Positions 26,251-35,385 of a DNA stretch of 64,000 bases are shown piece by piece. Both the position numbers and the translations under genes were made by a program. Each line of letters begins with the position of its first letter. Position 1 is the stretch's first letter. The notes below the pieces were generated by a model. That model was not told the DNA's origin. It ran no database searches and saw only the letters and a list, made by a program, of their open reading frames with translations. Source of the stretch: Clostridia bacterium (GTDB lineage: Bacteria; Bacillota; Clostridia; Lachnospirales; Lachnospiraceae); contig QKJQ01000013.1 in NCBI GenBank assembly GCA_003249225.1, positions 111,870 through 175,869 of the forward strand, given 5' to 3'.

Positions 26251-27603
26251 TTATAAACCTTTTTTCTCAGCCGCTTCTGCAAAACAGGCAGTTAGCTCTG
26301 CATTGTCAGGAAGTATACTTACATACTTGATCTCGCCGTCAACAATGATTGTCGGAATGTTGCTGGCGCCAAGTTTCAGCATGCAGGCAACACCTTCCTT
26401 TTCTTTAATCTTATGCTCAATTACCTTCACCTTATCACCTAACGGCTGTACTGATGTCATAACTGCTTCCATAGTGTACTGACAAGCTGCACAACTGGAT
26501 GAGTCAAGAGTAATACAATCAACGATTACCTGTTTTTCGTTCGCATAATCCGGAAGTTCGTAATCCACTCCAGCCATTACATCGATATCGTCAAATACTT
26601 CAGTGACATTACCATGAACGGTACTGGTGATTGCTTTTACATTATCTACCGGTGTTGCATATGGCATATCACAGCCAGGTGCTAAGATAAATCCCTTGTT
26701 ACCGCCAATCTGCATACAGTTCTTTGCATCGTTCACATTATCCATGCGGCTTCCGAACAACATAGTCAGTGTGAGCTTTATGTTACCGCCAACGGATACA
26801 CCGTATGGTCTGCAGGTCTCTACTACATAGTCAAGCGGAATATTCTCATCGATCGAGATATTGTCCGGTCTGGTCTTACACATTGCTTCAATGTTACGCT
26901 TCGCATTACCACAAACAAAGAAGGAAGATGCTTTCCCCATCTCTCTTACATAATCAAAGACCGGTGTCACATAAGGTGTTACGAATTCTTCAAAATTATC
27001 CGGTGAGATCTGTGAAGTCATCGGATCTACAAGTGCGATAATATCACAACCTGCTTCTATGTACATTCTTGCTGTGTTCAGACATACTTCCTTACAAAAT
27101 TCCATGAGTTTTTCTACTTCTTCGGGCTCATCCAGCATATCATAGAAAATCTCGGTTCCCTTTAAATGAAGAGCCAGTGTAAATGGTCCGGTAATCAGGC
27201 CATAAATTGCAATCTTATCACCAAGAGCTTCCACAATTCTTCTGGTTGCATCAAGTGCAAGCGGAAATCTACCGTCTTTTTCAGTTGGAACTTTCAAATC
27301 GGCAAGCGTTTTTCCCTGTTCCAGAATGTGTGAGGATACTGCCGGAGGATTTTCTTTTGCATAGGTAAGTCCACATCCCATTGCTTCTGCTTCGATCTGT
27401 AAATCGAACAATGCCGGAAGCCCGTCTGGATCATATAACTCAAAAGCCTTTTTAACACCTTCAACAATCAAATCGGAATCTTTAAAAAAGGTCTCACAAT
27501 CTGTATTGATCAGACTTGCTGCATGACATCCTACAAACGGAACCCACGGAATCCGTTCTACCTCTTTGTTATAAATTGCATCCAAAACCAACTGCTTACC
27601 CAT
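26251..27603 (-). CDS. Uroporphyrinogen decarboxylase-family (MtaA-like) protein fused to a thioredoxin-like domain
   Basis: Residues ~1-345 form a URO-D/MtaA barrel of the group that moves methyl groups to or from corrinoid proteins. Residues ~355-450 form a thioredoxin-like fold with CAAC near residue 368 and the cis-Pro segment NIPTIIVDGE. MtaA-type enzymes bind zinc through H-x-C and a distant C; here the first site reads FVCGN, with Phe in place of His, while the C-terminal Cys (APGCDMP) is kept. That points to altered metal binding or a second ligand from the thioredoxin part. It lies downstream of the CobW gene. It could be the methyltransferase that acts with the corrinoid protein at 23992. 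Confidence 0.88.
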   Translation of the reverse strand: MGKQLVLDAIYNKEVERIPWVPFVGCHAASLINTDCETFFKDSDLIVEGVKKAFELYDPDGLPALFDLQIEAEAMGCGLTYAKENPPAVSSHILEQGKTLADLKVPTEKDGRFPLALDATRRIVEALGDKIAIYGLITGPFTLALHLKGTEIFYDMLDEPEEVEKLMEFCKEVCLNTARMYIEAGCDIIALVDPMTSQISPDNFEEFVTPYVTPVFDYVREMGKASSFFVCGNAKRNIEAMCKTRPDNISIDENIPLDYVVETCRPYGVSVGGNIKLTLTMLFGSRMDNVNDAKNCMQIGGNKGFILAPGCDMPYATPVDNVKAITSTVHGNVTEVFDDIDVMAGVDYELPDYANEKQVIVDCITLDSSSCAACQYTMEAVMTSVQPLGDKVKVIEHKIKEKEGVACMLKLGASNIPTIIVDGEIKYVSILPDNAELTACFAEAAEKKGL

Positions 27604-27619
27604 ACTTTTCTCCTTCTCT

Positions 27620-27678
27620 TATGTTTATTTCTCATTTGTTTATTTCTCTTTTGTTCATTTCTCTTTTGTTATTTCTCT
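27620..27678. repeat. Four near-copies of a 15-bp repeat in the leader of the URO-D gene
   Basis: Units of about 15 bp (TTTGTTTATTTCTC type; A/G-rich on minus) start near 27620, 27634, 27649 and 27664. They lie directly upstream of the GAGAAGGAG ribosome site of the minus-strand gene. Confidence 0.8.
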
Positions 27679-27763
27679 TACGTCATATGTCAGATTTTAC
27701 TTTTTACATTATACCTATATCATATTCATCTTATGTTTGTTCTTCTATCATCGTCTTATTTGA

Positions 27764-28705
27764 TCATTCATAAAGAAACGGTACATCTTTTAAATATTCC
27801 TGCCATGCAGCTTTTGCCTGTGCATCAAAGGCTGTCTGATCTTTTCCGATCAGGACAAGTTTTGTCTTAGTAAATACATCTTTTCGGCTTGGTACTTTTT
27901 CTGTAAACTCCACATAGTCACCGACACCGTCAACCTGCAGCCAGCCATTTTCCTGACGAACAAAACCTTTTATACGAAGCACAAAATCAGAGATTGCTCT
28001 AATAAAGCTTTCAATTTCGGATTTTTGATAGATGCCATCCCCTTCAACAGAATAGACCGCCGGCCGGTTATAGTCCTTGTTACTGGTCTCTCCCACATAT
28101 CCACTGTCTGTAAGGTAAGTATCAAACAGTTCCATTGGTATCTGTGCGAACATTGTCTGTGTCATAAATGCTTTGGGGTTGAACTCTTTGACCCTCTTAC
28201 GAATTTCAATCAATGTTTCCTCGTTGACCAGATCAATCTTATTTATAATAATAAAATTACTGGAAGCTACCTGATTCTGTACCGGTGTAAGAACTTTACT
28301 GTACTTTAAAAAAGTTACAGCATCGACCATGCAAACTGCACCTTTGTATAACAACGGCCGAACCATCTTTCCCGTCAACTCATCAAGTATCTGATGGACA
28401 TTCGAAGGATCTGCCATACCGGAGTTCTCAATGAATAGTACATCAATATCCAGCTTGGAGAATTCAATCAGAGTCTGGATAAAGTTACCTTTCAGGCAAC
28501 TGCAGAATATAGAACCATTGTTGATCTCAACCAGTTGAATTCCTTCCGGATCGATCAATGAACCATCCACACCGATGCTGCCAAACTCATTAATTAAAAC
28601 TCCGATTTTTTTATCGGAAAATGTCTGTAACATACGTTGTAACAGCGTAGTTTTGCCTGATCCCAAAAAACCAGACAAAAGATAAAAATCAATACTGTTT
28701 TTCAT
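27764..28705 (-). CDS. CobW/HypB-type G3E GTPase
   Basis: This 313-residue P-loop GTPase has Walker A GFLGSGKTT (residues ~12-20), switch regions with LINEFG and the metal-binding segment IFCSCLKGN (C-x-C form of the family CxCC motif). It also has the base-recognition motif NKIDL and a C-terminal CobW-C-like domain. G3E GTPases deliver metals (Co, Zn, Ni) to target enzymes. Its place just upstream of the URO-D fusion suggests it loads zinc or helps cobalt/corrinoid enzyme maturation, which is inference. A promoter lies about 120 bp upstream. Confidence 0.9.
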   Translation of the reverse strand: MKNSIDFYLLSGFLGSGKTTLLQRMLQTFSDKKIGVLINEFGSIGVDGSLIDPEGIQLVEINNGSIFCSCLKGNFIQTLIEFSKLDIDVLFIENSGMADPSNVHQILDELTGKMVRPLLYKGAVCMVDAVTFLKYSKVLTPVQNQVASSNFIIINKIDLVNEETLIEIRKRVKEFNPKAFMTQTMFAQIPMELFDTYLTDSGYVGETSNKDYNRPAVYSVEGDGIYQKSEIESFIRAISDFVLRIKGFVRQENGWLQVDGVGDYVEFTEKVPSRKDVFTKTKLVLIGKDQTAFDAQAKAAWQEYLKDVPFLYE

Positions 28706-28822
28706 GATCTATCCTTTCTGTTTAACCTACGAAATAGAGATTACTTTTTATTGTTCTTTCTGAACCCGGAATAATCCAGTATCAGATTTCAGAGACAGAG
28801 TCCTTTACTATCTACCTTTATT

Positions 28823-28851
28823 ATAATAATATTTTTGGACTGTATCTGTAA
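28823..28851 (-). promoter_or_regulatory. Promoter for the CobW/URO-D unit
   Basis: On minus: TTACAG (28846-28851), a 17-bp spacer, and TATTAT (28823-28828). The leader to the CobW start is about 110 bases. Confidence 0.55.
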
Positions 28852-28927
28852 TAATCTTATACATTTATGATTTTTTTTAGAATAAGCCGGATATAAATTA
28901 AAAAATCTAAAATTTACAATACGAAAA

Positions 28928-28962
28928 GGGGTGTAACATCAACACTGATGATGTTACACCCC
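28928..28962 (-). terminator. Terminator after guanine deaminase
   Basis: A perfect 14-bp stem (28928-28941 with 28949-28962) with a 7-nt loop, followed by TTTTCGT on minus. It separates the purine unit from the corrinoid unit. Confidence 0.92.
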
Positions 28963-29018
28963 GAATGCTCATTTACTATAATGGATCAGTCAATACTTAT
29001 GCAGTCAATTTTTTGTTC

Positions 29019-30299
29019 CTATTTGATCCTGTTACCCGCGCAGTACTTTACTATGATGTCTCTGTCTTCTGCTGAATACAAAGCACGTTCCAGACGTTCC
29101 TCCATTGTAAAACCTCTCGGATTCTTCCATATGTCATCTTTAATAACAAGGGCATCAAATTCATAACCCGTTTCAAAACTGCCAACTTTTCCAAAAAAGC
29201 TGCCTCCACCCTTTGTTGCCAGATAGAATACTTCTTTGCTGGTCAGTGGTCTGCTGCTTCGATCAACAAATGTTGTATATATTTTAGAAGACTTGATGGT
29301 CTCGACAATAACACGGAACATCGACATACTGTCGCCGCCTGCTATATCCGAACCCAGTCCGAGATTCAGCTCTTCTTCAATATAGTGTCTTACAGGAGCT
29401 ATACCAGACATAATATTATTGTTCGATGACGGACAGTGCGCAACATAAACTTTCTGATCTTTTATCAAGTGAACTTCTTCTTCCGTAAGATGTACACAAT
29501 GCGCCATTATGGTAGGAACTTCGCCGCCAAATGTACCAGTCTTCATATAAGCGTCCGCATAACCTGATGCATCGGGACACAACTCATTTACCCAGTCAAT
29601 CTCATTCGTATTCTCTGAGAGATGTGACTGAAGCGGAAGCCTGTATTTTCTGCAAATTCTTCCAAGCTCAACCATTAATTCATCAGAGCAGGACGGTATA
29701 AATCTTGGCGTGACCATTGGCTTTGTATTCTCGTATGCTTTCGCAGTACTCTCAATCCAGTCAATCGTATTTTCTATGGAATCTTTTGTTGACTCTGTCA
29801 GATAATCCGGGCTGTTTCGATCCATATTCACTTTACCGACCATACACTTCAATCCGGTATTCTCAAGGATATCCATCAATAGTATGGTGGCCTTTTTGTG
29901 AAGTGTTGCAAACACACAGGCTCTGGTCGTTGCGCTATTCTTCAGATCTCTTGCAAAGATTTCGTACGATTCTTTTGCATAAGCCAGATCTTTGAATTTA
30001 GCTTCTTCCGGAAATGCAACATGCTCCAGCCAGTCGATCAGTTCAAGATGCATATTCAGTCCGCGGAACGTATGCTGCGGTGCATGCAGATGCAGATCAG
30101 TCATTCCGGGAACAATCAGACATCCTTCGTAATCATGCAAAGGAAAAGCAGCAAACTGCTCCGGGATTACTTTGAACACACCCTGAACCAGACCATTTTC
30201 GCAGACCAGGTAGGAATTCTCATGCGTAACTATATGATCTATTGCATCACTATATACAATATCTCCTTTTACCAGAAAGGATTTTTCAAATACCATCAA
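29019..30299 (-). CDS. guaD: Guanine deaminase
   Basis: It hydrolyses guanine to xanthine and ammonia in the cytoplasm. This amidohydrolase-superfamily enzyme of 426 residues has the zinc ligands in TDLHLHAPQH (His70, His72), the family-specific TFRGLNM, the SHLSENTNE segment, the MAHCVHL ligand, HCPSSNNNI and the catalytic Asp in LGSDIAGGDS. It is 6 bp downstream of the permease gene, at the end of the purine transporter operon, so imported guanine or guanosine products are probably its substrate. The first two codons are both ATG; either could start. Confidence 0.94.
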   Translation of the reverse strand: MMVFEKSFLVKGDIVYSDAIDHIVTHENSYLVCENGLVQGVFKVIPEQFAAFPLHDYEGCLIVPGMTDLHLHAPQHTFRGLNMHLELIDWLEHVAFPEEAKFKDLAYAKESYEIFARDLKNSATTRACVFATLHKKATILLMDILENTGLKCMVGKVNMDRNSPDYLTESTKDSIENTIDWIESTAKAYENTKPMVTPRFIPSCSDELMVELGRICRKYRLPLQSHLSENTNEIDWVNELCPDASGYADAYMKTGTFGGEVPTIMAHCVHLTEEEVHLIKDQKVYVAHCPSSNNNIMSGIAPVRHYIEEELNLGLGSDIAGGDSMSMFRVIVETIKSSKIYTTFVDRSSRPLTSKEVFYLATKGGGSFFGKVGSFETGYEFDALVIKDDIWKNPRGFTMEERLERALYSAEDRDIIVKYCAGNRIK

Positions 30300-30305
30300 A
30301 TCAAC

Positions 30306-31295
30306 CTATCTTTCTTCTCTATAATAGGACATTCCAAGGTATGCTGGTCCCTGATGCCCTTTCCTGCTCCTGATGTTACCAACGATCAGAACAATTATGG
30401 TTACAATGTAAGGAAGAATTTCCGCAATGTCTGTATTTACACTGATTCCAAGAATGCTTGGTATGAAAGCATAAGCCCAGTAGCACAATCCAAAAAGGTA
30501 GGAACCCCAGATTGCTTTTGCCGTATTCCAGCGAACGAAGATTACAAGTGCAACGGATAACCAGGCAAGACTTTCAATCGCATTTCCAGCCGCTGTAGCC
30601 CATGTCGCACTGTTATAATCCAAAATGTAATACACTCCGCCAAGGCCGGTAATACCGGAACCGATTGCAATTGCAAGATACTTGTATTTTGTAACATTAA
30701 TTCCTGCCGCATCTGCCGTTGCCGGATTTTCACCAATTGCACGCAGATTCAGACCGGTTCTTGTCTTCTGCATAAAAATATGTACAGATATTGCAATGAT
30801 CAGGGCAAGATACATCATAAATCCATAGGAGAATACAGTCTGACCGATAAATCCAAGATCACTTAAAAAAGGGAGCTTTGCACTGAAAACACTGTTGGCA
30901 AAGGAAGCTTTTGTTGATACTGCACCTTCCGGAATAACATAAGAACCAAAGAATTTACCAATACCAACACCAAAGATCGTCATCGTAAGACCAACTACAT
31001 TCTGATTTACCAGCAGAGATACAGTCAAAAATGCGTAAATTAAACCTGCTATCATCGCTGATATGAATCCTAAAGACAATGCAATCAGGATGCACAGAGC
31101 CGCATTGGGATCGCTCACACTGTTCTCATAAGCATAAGCACCAACAAAGCCAAAAGCTCCTCCGATGCACATAATACCGGGGGTACCAAGATTCAGATGT
31201 CCAGCTTTTTCGGTGATTGTCTCACCGATCGAGCCATAAAGAACTACGGTTCCAAATACCACCGCACGGATGATCCATGCAATTAGATTTGCCAT
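30306..31295 (-). CDS. Nucleoside/purine ABC transporter permease (NupQ-like)
   Basis: A 329-residue permease of the BMP-associated (YufQ/NupQ) type with about nine membrane helices. The N terminus (GETITEKAGHLNLGTPGIM) and RAIGENPATADAAGINV are conserved markers of the branched-chain-like nucleoside permeases. It pairs with the other permease, ending a coupled chain in which only one base separates the upstream stop from this ATG. GGGGGAGAAG precedes the start. Confidence 0.94.
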   Translation of the reverse strand: MANLIAWIIRAVVFGTVVLYGSIGETITEKAGHLNLGTPGIMCIGGAFGFVGAYAYENSVSDPNAALCILIALSLGFISAMIAGLIYAFLTVSLLVNQNVVGLTMTIFGVGIGKFFGSYVIPEGAVSTKASFANSVFSAKLPFLSDLGFIGQTVFSYGFMMYLALIIAISVHIFMQKTRTGLNLRAIGENPATADAAGINVTKYKYLAIAIGSGITGLGGVYYILDYNSATWATAAGNAIESLAWLSVALVIFVRWNTAKAIWGSYLFGLCYWAYAFIPSILGISVNTDIAEILPYIVTIIVLIVGNIRSRKGHQGPAYLGMSYYREER

Positions 31296-31296
31296 T

Positions 31297-32385
31297 CTAC
31301 TTCTCCCCCTTTCTGAATCTGAAAAAGCTCAGCTTATAGTTAATAAAGAATTCACAGCCAATAACAAAGAAAAGCATAATACCAATAACGATCTTCGAAG
31401 CACTGTCGTCAAAGCCTGCAAAAGCATCGGTTATATGATTGGTACCCTTTTCTAAGAAAACAACAAAAAGTGCAATTAAAACCATGACCATTGTATTGAA
31501 TTTAGCAAGCCACGCAACAATTATGGAAGTAAATCCATATCCACCGGCTGAAGCAGAAGAAATAGAATGATCCTGTCCGGCTACTGTCATAAATCCACAT
31601 ACACCACAAACAGCTCCTGAGATCAGCATCGTGCGTACAACTACTTTTTTTACATCCATGCCGGCGTATTTCGCTGTGTTAACAGATTCACCGACAACCG
31701 CAATCTCATATCCCTGTTTTGTCTTATTTAAGTAAAGATACATCAGAATTGTCAGCACTCCGACAACCAGAAGCATCAAAGCTTCTTTGCTGCCAAAAAT
31801 GGTCGGAAGGTATCCTGCTTTTGTACCCTTGTTCAGTTTCCCAAGTGCAGATGCAGCACCTCTCCATTTGTTGTAAAAGTAATTCACGATCTGAATTGCC
31901 ACATAGTTCATCATCAGCGTGAACAAGGTTTCATTTACATTCCACTTTGCTTTAAAGATGGCTGGGATCAGTCCCCAAATTGCGCTAAGAACAATCGCTG
32001 ACACAAACATAAGTATATATAAAAGAGGTGCCGGCAGTGAACTGCAGTAAACCATAATAAGAGAAGTTGCCAGCGCACCGGCCAGTACCTGACCTTCTGC
32101 ACCGATGTTCCAGAAACGCATTTTAAAGGCAGGTGCAAGTGCTACTGCAATACACAAAAGCTTCGCTGTAAAAAATAACGTATCATTGAAATATATAGAA
32201 TTGCCGAATGCGCCTTCCCACATTAATGTATACACATTCAAAGGGGATATACCTATTATAGCAAATACAAATACTGCAATAACAATCAATGCAAGAGCAA
32301 TCGAAGCAGCACGGAACAGCCAGCTTTTCCAACCCGCGATTGTTTCACGCTTCATTACACGGACTAATGGTTCTTTTTTATTCAT
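31297..32385 (-). CDS. Nucleoside/purine ABC transporter permease (NupP-like)
   Basis: The second permease of the nucleoside transporter, with about nine membrane helices. Family markers are FRFWNIGAEGQ-like (MRFWNIGAEGQVLAG) and AVVGESVNTAKYAGM. The start is set at the ATG at 32385 (MNKKEPLV) after GGGGGAG. The ATG at 32400 would put that site within the gene. It overlaps the end of the ATPase gene by 8 bp, which indicates translational coupling. Confidence 0.94.
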   Translation of the reverse strand: MNKKEPLVRVMKRETIAGWKSWLFRAASIALALIVIAVFVFAIIGISPLNVYTLMWEGAFGNSIYFNDTLFFTAKLLCIAVALAPAFKMRFWNIGAEGQVLAGALATSLIMVYCSSLPAPLLYILMFVSAIVLSAIWGLIPAIFKAKWNVNETLFTLMMNYVAIQIVNYFYNKWRGAASALGKLNKGTKAGYLPTIFGSKEALMLLVVGVLTILMYLYLNKTKQGYEIAVVGESVNTAKYAGMDVKKVVVRTMLISGAVCGVCGFMTVAGQDHSISSASAGGYGFTSIIVAWLAKFNTMVMVLIALFVVFLEKGTNHITDAFAGFDDSASKIVIGIMLFFVIGCEFFINYKLSFFRFRKGEK

Positions 32386-33919
32386 GATCGGCTCCCCCAT
32401 CCTCTTGTATTTTTGTCATACGCAGACCAACCTCTTCCTTCGTCGTCGTTCTTGCATCAAGTATTCCATTCATTCTGCCACCACACATAACCATGATTCG
32501 ATCTGACAGCGCCATTAATACATCCAGGTCTTCACCTACAAAAATGACTGCAGTCCCTTTCTTTTTCTGTTTATTCAGTAAGTGATAAATCGTATGTGAA
32601 GTATGAATATCAAGACCACGGACTGCATAGGCGGTCATAAGCACGGTCGGATTGCTGCCAAGTTCACGTCCAACAAGAACTTTCTGAACATTTCCGCCGG
32701 AAAGTTTTCTGACCGGTGTATTGATGCCTGGGGTTACAACATCAAGCTTATCCTTGACTTTTACAGCCTTTATTTTTGCCTGCTTTTTCATTTTCAAGAA
32801 ACTATTGCTTTCTGCGTAGTTCTGCAATAGCATATTCCCGATCATTCCCATAGAGCCGACCAGTCCCATTCCAAGACGATCTTCCGGCACAAAGGACATC
32901 GACACTCCCATCTGGCGGATTCTTCTTGGATTCATGTGTAAAAGGCTTATGTGATCTTCTTTATCCGGATTAATATAAGTAATACTGCTTCCATGCTCCG
33001 GATGAAGCAGACCGGCAATGGATTCCAGCAATTCCTTCTGTCCGCAGCCTGAGATGCCTGCTATCCCAAGTATCTCACCACTTTTTGCCGTAAAATTAAT
33101 ATCATCAAGGACTTTTACACCCTCCTCATTAATATAAGAAAGATGTTCTATAATAAGGCGTTCTTTTGAATTCTCCGGTTCTGGTCGCTCAATGTTCAGT
33201 TCGACTTTCTTACCTACCATCATCTCAGTCAGTGATTGTTCCGTCGCTTCCGTCGTTGGAACTGTTCCAATGAACTCTCCGCGCCTCAGGATGGTGACAC
33301 GGTCTGAAATTGAAAGAACTTCATGAAGCTTATGTGTAATGATAATCATTGATTTACCATCTTTACGCATGTTGTTGAGAACAGCAAACAATTTGTCTGT
33401 CTCCTGAGGTGTAAGCACTGCGGTCGGCTCATCAAGTATCAGAAAATCCGCTCCTCTGTAAAGCACTTTTATGATCTCGAGGGTCTGCTTTTGTGCAACC
33501 GACATATCATAAACTTTTTGATTCGGATTAATATCAAATCCATACTTTTTACATATGGTTTCAATGCTGTCGTTGATTTCTTTTCTTGTCTTCTTATGTT
33601 TCAGACCAAGAACGACATTTTCTGCGGCAGTAAACACATCGACCAGTTTAAAATGCTGATGAATCATTCCAATGCCAAGTTCAAAAGCATCATGGGGTGA
33701 ACGGATCAATACCTTTTGTCCTTTCACAAATATTTCTCCTTCATCCGGGTAATAAATTCCGGACAACATATTCATCAATGTTGTTTTACCGCTGCCATTT
33801 TCTCCAAGCAATGATAGGATCTCACCCTCACGAACTTCAAAATCCACATTATGGTTTGCAATTGTAGATCCGAACCGTTTGGTTATATTTTTCATTTGTA
33901 TTGCTTCTTTTTGTCCCAC
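32378..33919 (-). CDS. Nucleoside/purine ABC transporter ATPase, two nucleotide-binding domains (NupO-like)
   Basis: Two fused ABC domains energise uptake. The first has LLGENGSGKTT, a divergent signature MSVAQKQ and Walker B LILDEPTAVLTP. The second has the degenerate GISGCGQKE loop and signature KLSGGNVQK, with a family-typical altered Walker B (VLMTAYAVRGLD), so ATP hydrolysis is probably asymmetric. The start is set at a GTG at 33919, nine bases after AAGGAG, which gives the family N terminus (GQKEAIQMKNITKRFG). The open frame extends to 33988 through an inverted repeat and is unlikely to be translated. Confidence 0.93.
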   Translation of the reverse strand: MGQKEAIQMKNITKRFGSTIANHNVDFEVREGEILSLLGENGSGKTTLMNMLSGIYYPDEGEIFVKGQKVLIRSPHDAFELGIGMIHQHFKLVDVFTAAENVVLGLKHKKTRKEINDSIETICKKYGFDINPNQKVYDMSVAQKQTLEIIKVLYRGADFLILDEPTAVLTPQETDKLFAVLNNMRKDGKSMIIITHKLHEVLSISDRVTILRRGEFIGTVPTTEATEQSLTEMMVGKKVELNIERPEPENSKERLIIEHLSYINEEGVKVLDDINFTAKSGEILGIAGISGCGQKELLESIAGLLHPEHGSSITYINPDKEDHISLLHMNPRRIRQMGVSMSFVPEDRLGMGLVGSMGMIGNMLLQNYAESNSFLKMKKQAKIKAVKVKDKLDVVTPGINTPVRKLSGGNVQKVLVGRELGSNPTVLMTAYAVRGLDIHTSHTIYHLLNKQKKKGTAVIFVGEDLDVLMALSDRIMVMCGGRMNGILDARTTTKEEVGLRMTKIQEDGGADHE

Positions 33920-33951
33920 GCTTCTTCTCTCCTTTATCTCCATACTATCTT

Positions 33952-34011
33952 TATAGGATATACGTATGTATTGCAGGTTCTGAAACATCCAGTATATACG
34001 TTTATCCTATA
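33952..34011 (-). promoter_or_regulatory. Long inverted repeat ahead of the transporter ATPase gene
   Basis: Arms of 19 bp (33952-33970 and 33993-34011; TATAGGATA ... TATCCTATA) with two imperfect positions enclose a 22-nt loop. It sits between the binding-protein gene hairpin and the GTG at 33919. It may stabilise or control the downstream mRNA. It did not match the purine riboswitch consensus by eye. Confidence 0.55.
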
Positions 34012-34022
34012 ATTTTAATACA

Positions 34023-34052
34023 CAAAGGGAAGCTAAAGTACGCTTCCCTTTG
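34023..34052 (-). terminator. Hairpin between binding-protein and ATPase genes (partial terminator)
   Basis: A perfect 11-bp stem (34023-34033 with 34042-34052) with an 8-nt loop and no long T-run after it on minus. This form fits attenuation that gives more binding protein than membrane subunits. Confidence 0.65.
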
Positions 34053-34074
34053 ATACACAATTCATAACAGTTTC

Positions 34075-35385
34075 TTACTTAATTGTAATACCATCAATGA
34101 TCAATGAGAAGTAAGGTGCTGCACGGAAAGAAGATTCATCAAAGTAGGAAACTCCGTTTGCATCTGTTTTGATTGCTTCAACAGTTTCGCCTGTATAAAC
34201 TACAGTAGGTGTTCCTGTCGAATAGTCATAGTAGGATAAATCAACAGGTGCTGATGTAATTGCTGCACCCTCAACTGTGAAAGTAGATGTATCAAATACA
34301 TAAAGGCTTCCGCTCTTTAAAGCAGCTTCAACTTCTGCAACTTTTTCTGCTGTACCAGCTGCACAGGAAGAACCAAGTGTTGTAATTGCTACTGCACCTA
34401 CATCATAACCTTCTGACCAGTCCTGAGGAATTGCACTGCCTGCGATAACTGCATTGAAAAGTGTTGTGTAATATACGGACCACTCATTTGTTGCACTTGT
34501 TAATGCCGCTGTAGGAGCTGCTTCAAGCATATCTACATTGTAACCAACGGAAAATGCTACCGTTCCATTACCATCCTGTGCTGACTGAATAGCTGTAGGA
34601 GCACCCGTTGAATCTGCATGCTGTCCAATGATCACACAACCATCAGCCATCAGAGATTCTGCTGCAGCTGCTTCTGCTTCGATATCGAACCATGAGCTTG
34701 TGTAAGTAACTTCCATGGATACATTTTCATAAACTGATTTAATACCAAGGTAGAATGATGTGAAACCAGATACAACTTCTGCATAAGGGAATGCACCAAC
34801 ATAACCAATTTTTACATTACCGTCTGCATCATATCCTGTTTCAGGAATTTCGTTGTTTGCAACAAGTTCTGCAATCTTCATACCAGCAACAACACCAGAT
34901 ACATAACGTGACTGATATACATCTGTGAACGCATTGTATAAGTTATCAAGACCAGAAATTGCAGCATAATCACCTGTCATAGCTACAAAAGGAACATCTG
35001 TGAATTCAGCAGCAGCTTCTGCCATGTAATCCTGATGTCCGTAGCTGTTTGAAATGATAACAGAACAGCCCTGTGCTACAAGTTCTTTTGCAGCAGTATA
35101 ACAGTCAGCTGATTCCGGAACGCTGTATTTCCAAAGAATGTTGCTTTCTGCAATGCCTGTATTTGCAGCAGCTGCTACAATACCATCAATATGTGCTTTT
35201 GTATAACCTTCTGTCTCATCACCAACAAGAATAACACCAACTTTAACATCTGATGTTGTGCTTGCTTCCGGTGTAGCAGTTGCATCTGAACTACTGCCAG
35301 CATTGTTTGTGTTGTTAGCACCACAACCTGCAAGCATGGAAACTGCAAGAATCATGACTAACAATGTGCTTAAAATCTTTTTCAT
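34075..35385 (-). CDS. BMP-family nucleoside-binding lipoprotein
   Basis: This is the substrate-binding component of the nucleoside/purine ABC transporter. The lipoprotein signal ends at SMLAGC (Cys ~21), followed by an Asn/Ser/Thr linker and a BMP (PnrA-like) domain with VGVILVGDETEGYTKAH, SNSYGHQDYM and IGYVGAFPYAEVV. These proteins bind purine nucleosides or bases outside the cell. It leads the operon with BMP, ATPase, permeases and guanine deaminase in order. GGAGGAGAATAA precedes the ATG and an extended -10 promoter lies 109 bp upstream. Confidence 0.95.
   Translation of the reverse strand: MKKILSTLLVMILAVSMLAGCGANNTNNAGSSSDATATPEASTTSDVKVGVILVGDETEGYTKAHIDGIVAAAANTGIAESNILWKYSVPESADCYTAAKELVAQGCSVIISNSYGHQDYMAEAAAEFTDVPFVAMTGDYAAISGLDNLYNAFTDVYQSRYVSGVVAGMKIAELVANNEIPETGYDADGNVKIGYVGAFPYAEVVSGFTSFYLGIKSVYENVSMEVTYTSSWFDIEAEAAAAESLMADGCVIIGQHADSTGAPTAIQSAQDGNGTVAFSVGYNVDMLEAAPTAALTSATNEWSVYYTTLFNAVIAGSAIPQDWSEGYDVGAVAITTLGSSCAAGTAEKVAEVEAALKSGSLYVFDTSTFTVEGAAITSAPVDLSYYDYSTGTPTVVYTGETVEAIKTDANGVSYFDESSFRAAPYFSLIIDGITIK

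Noticed and set aside
33950..34015. Purine riboswitch before the nucleoside transporter ATPase
   Set aside because: The dyad has one long helix and the loop lacks the conserved three-way-junction and loop-loop bases of purine riboswitches.
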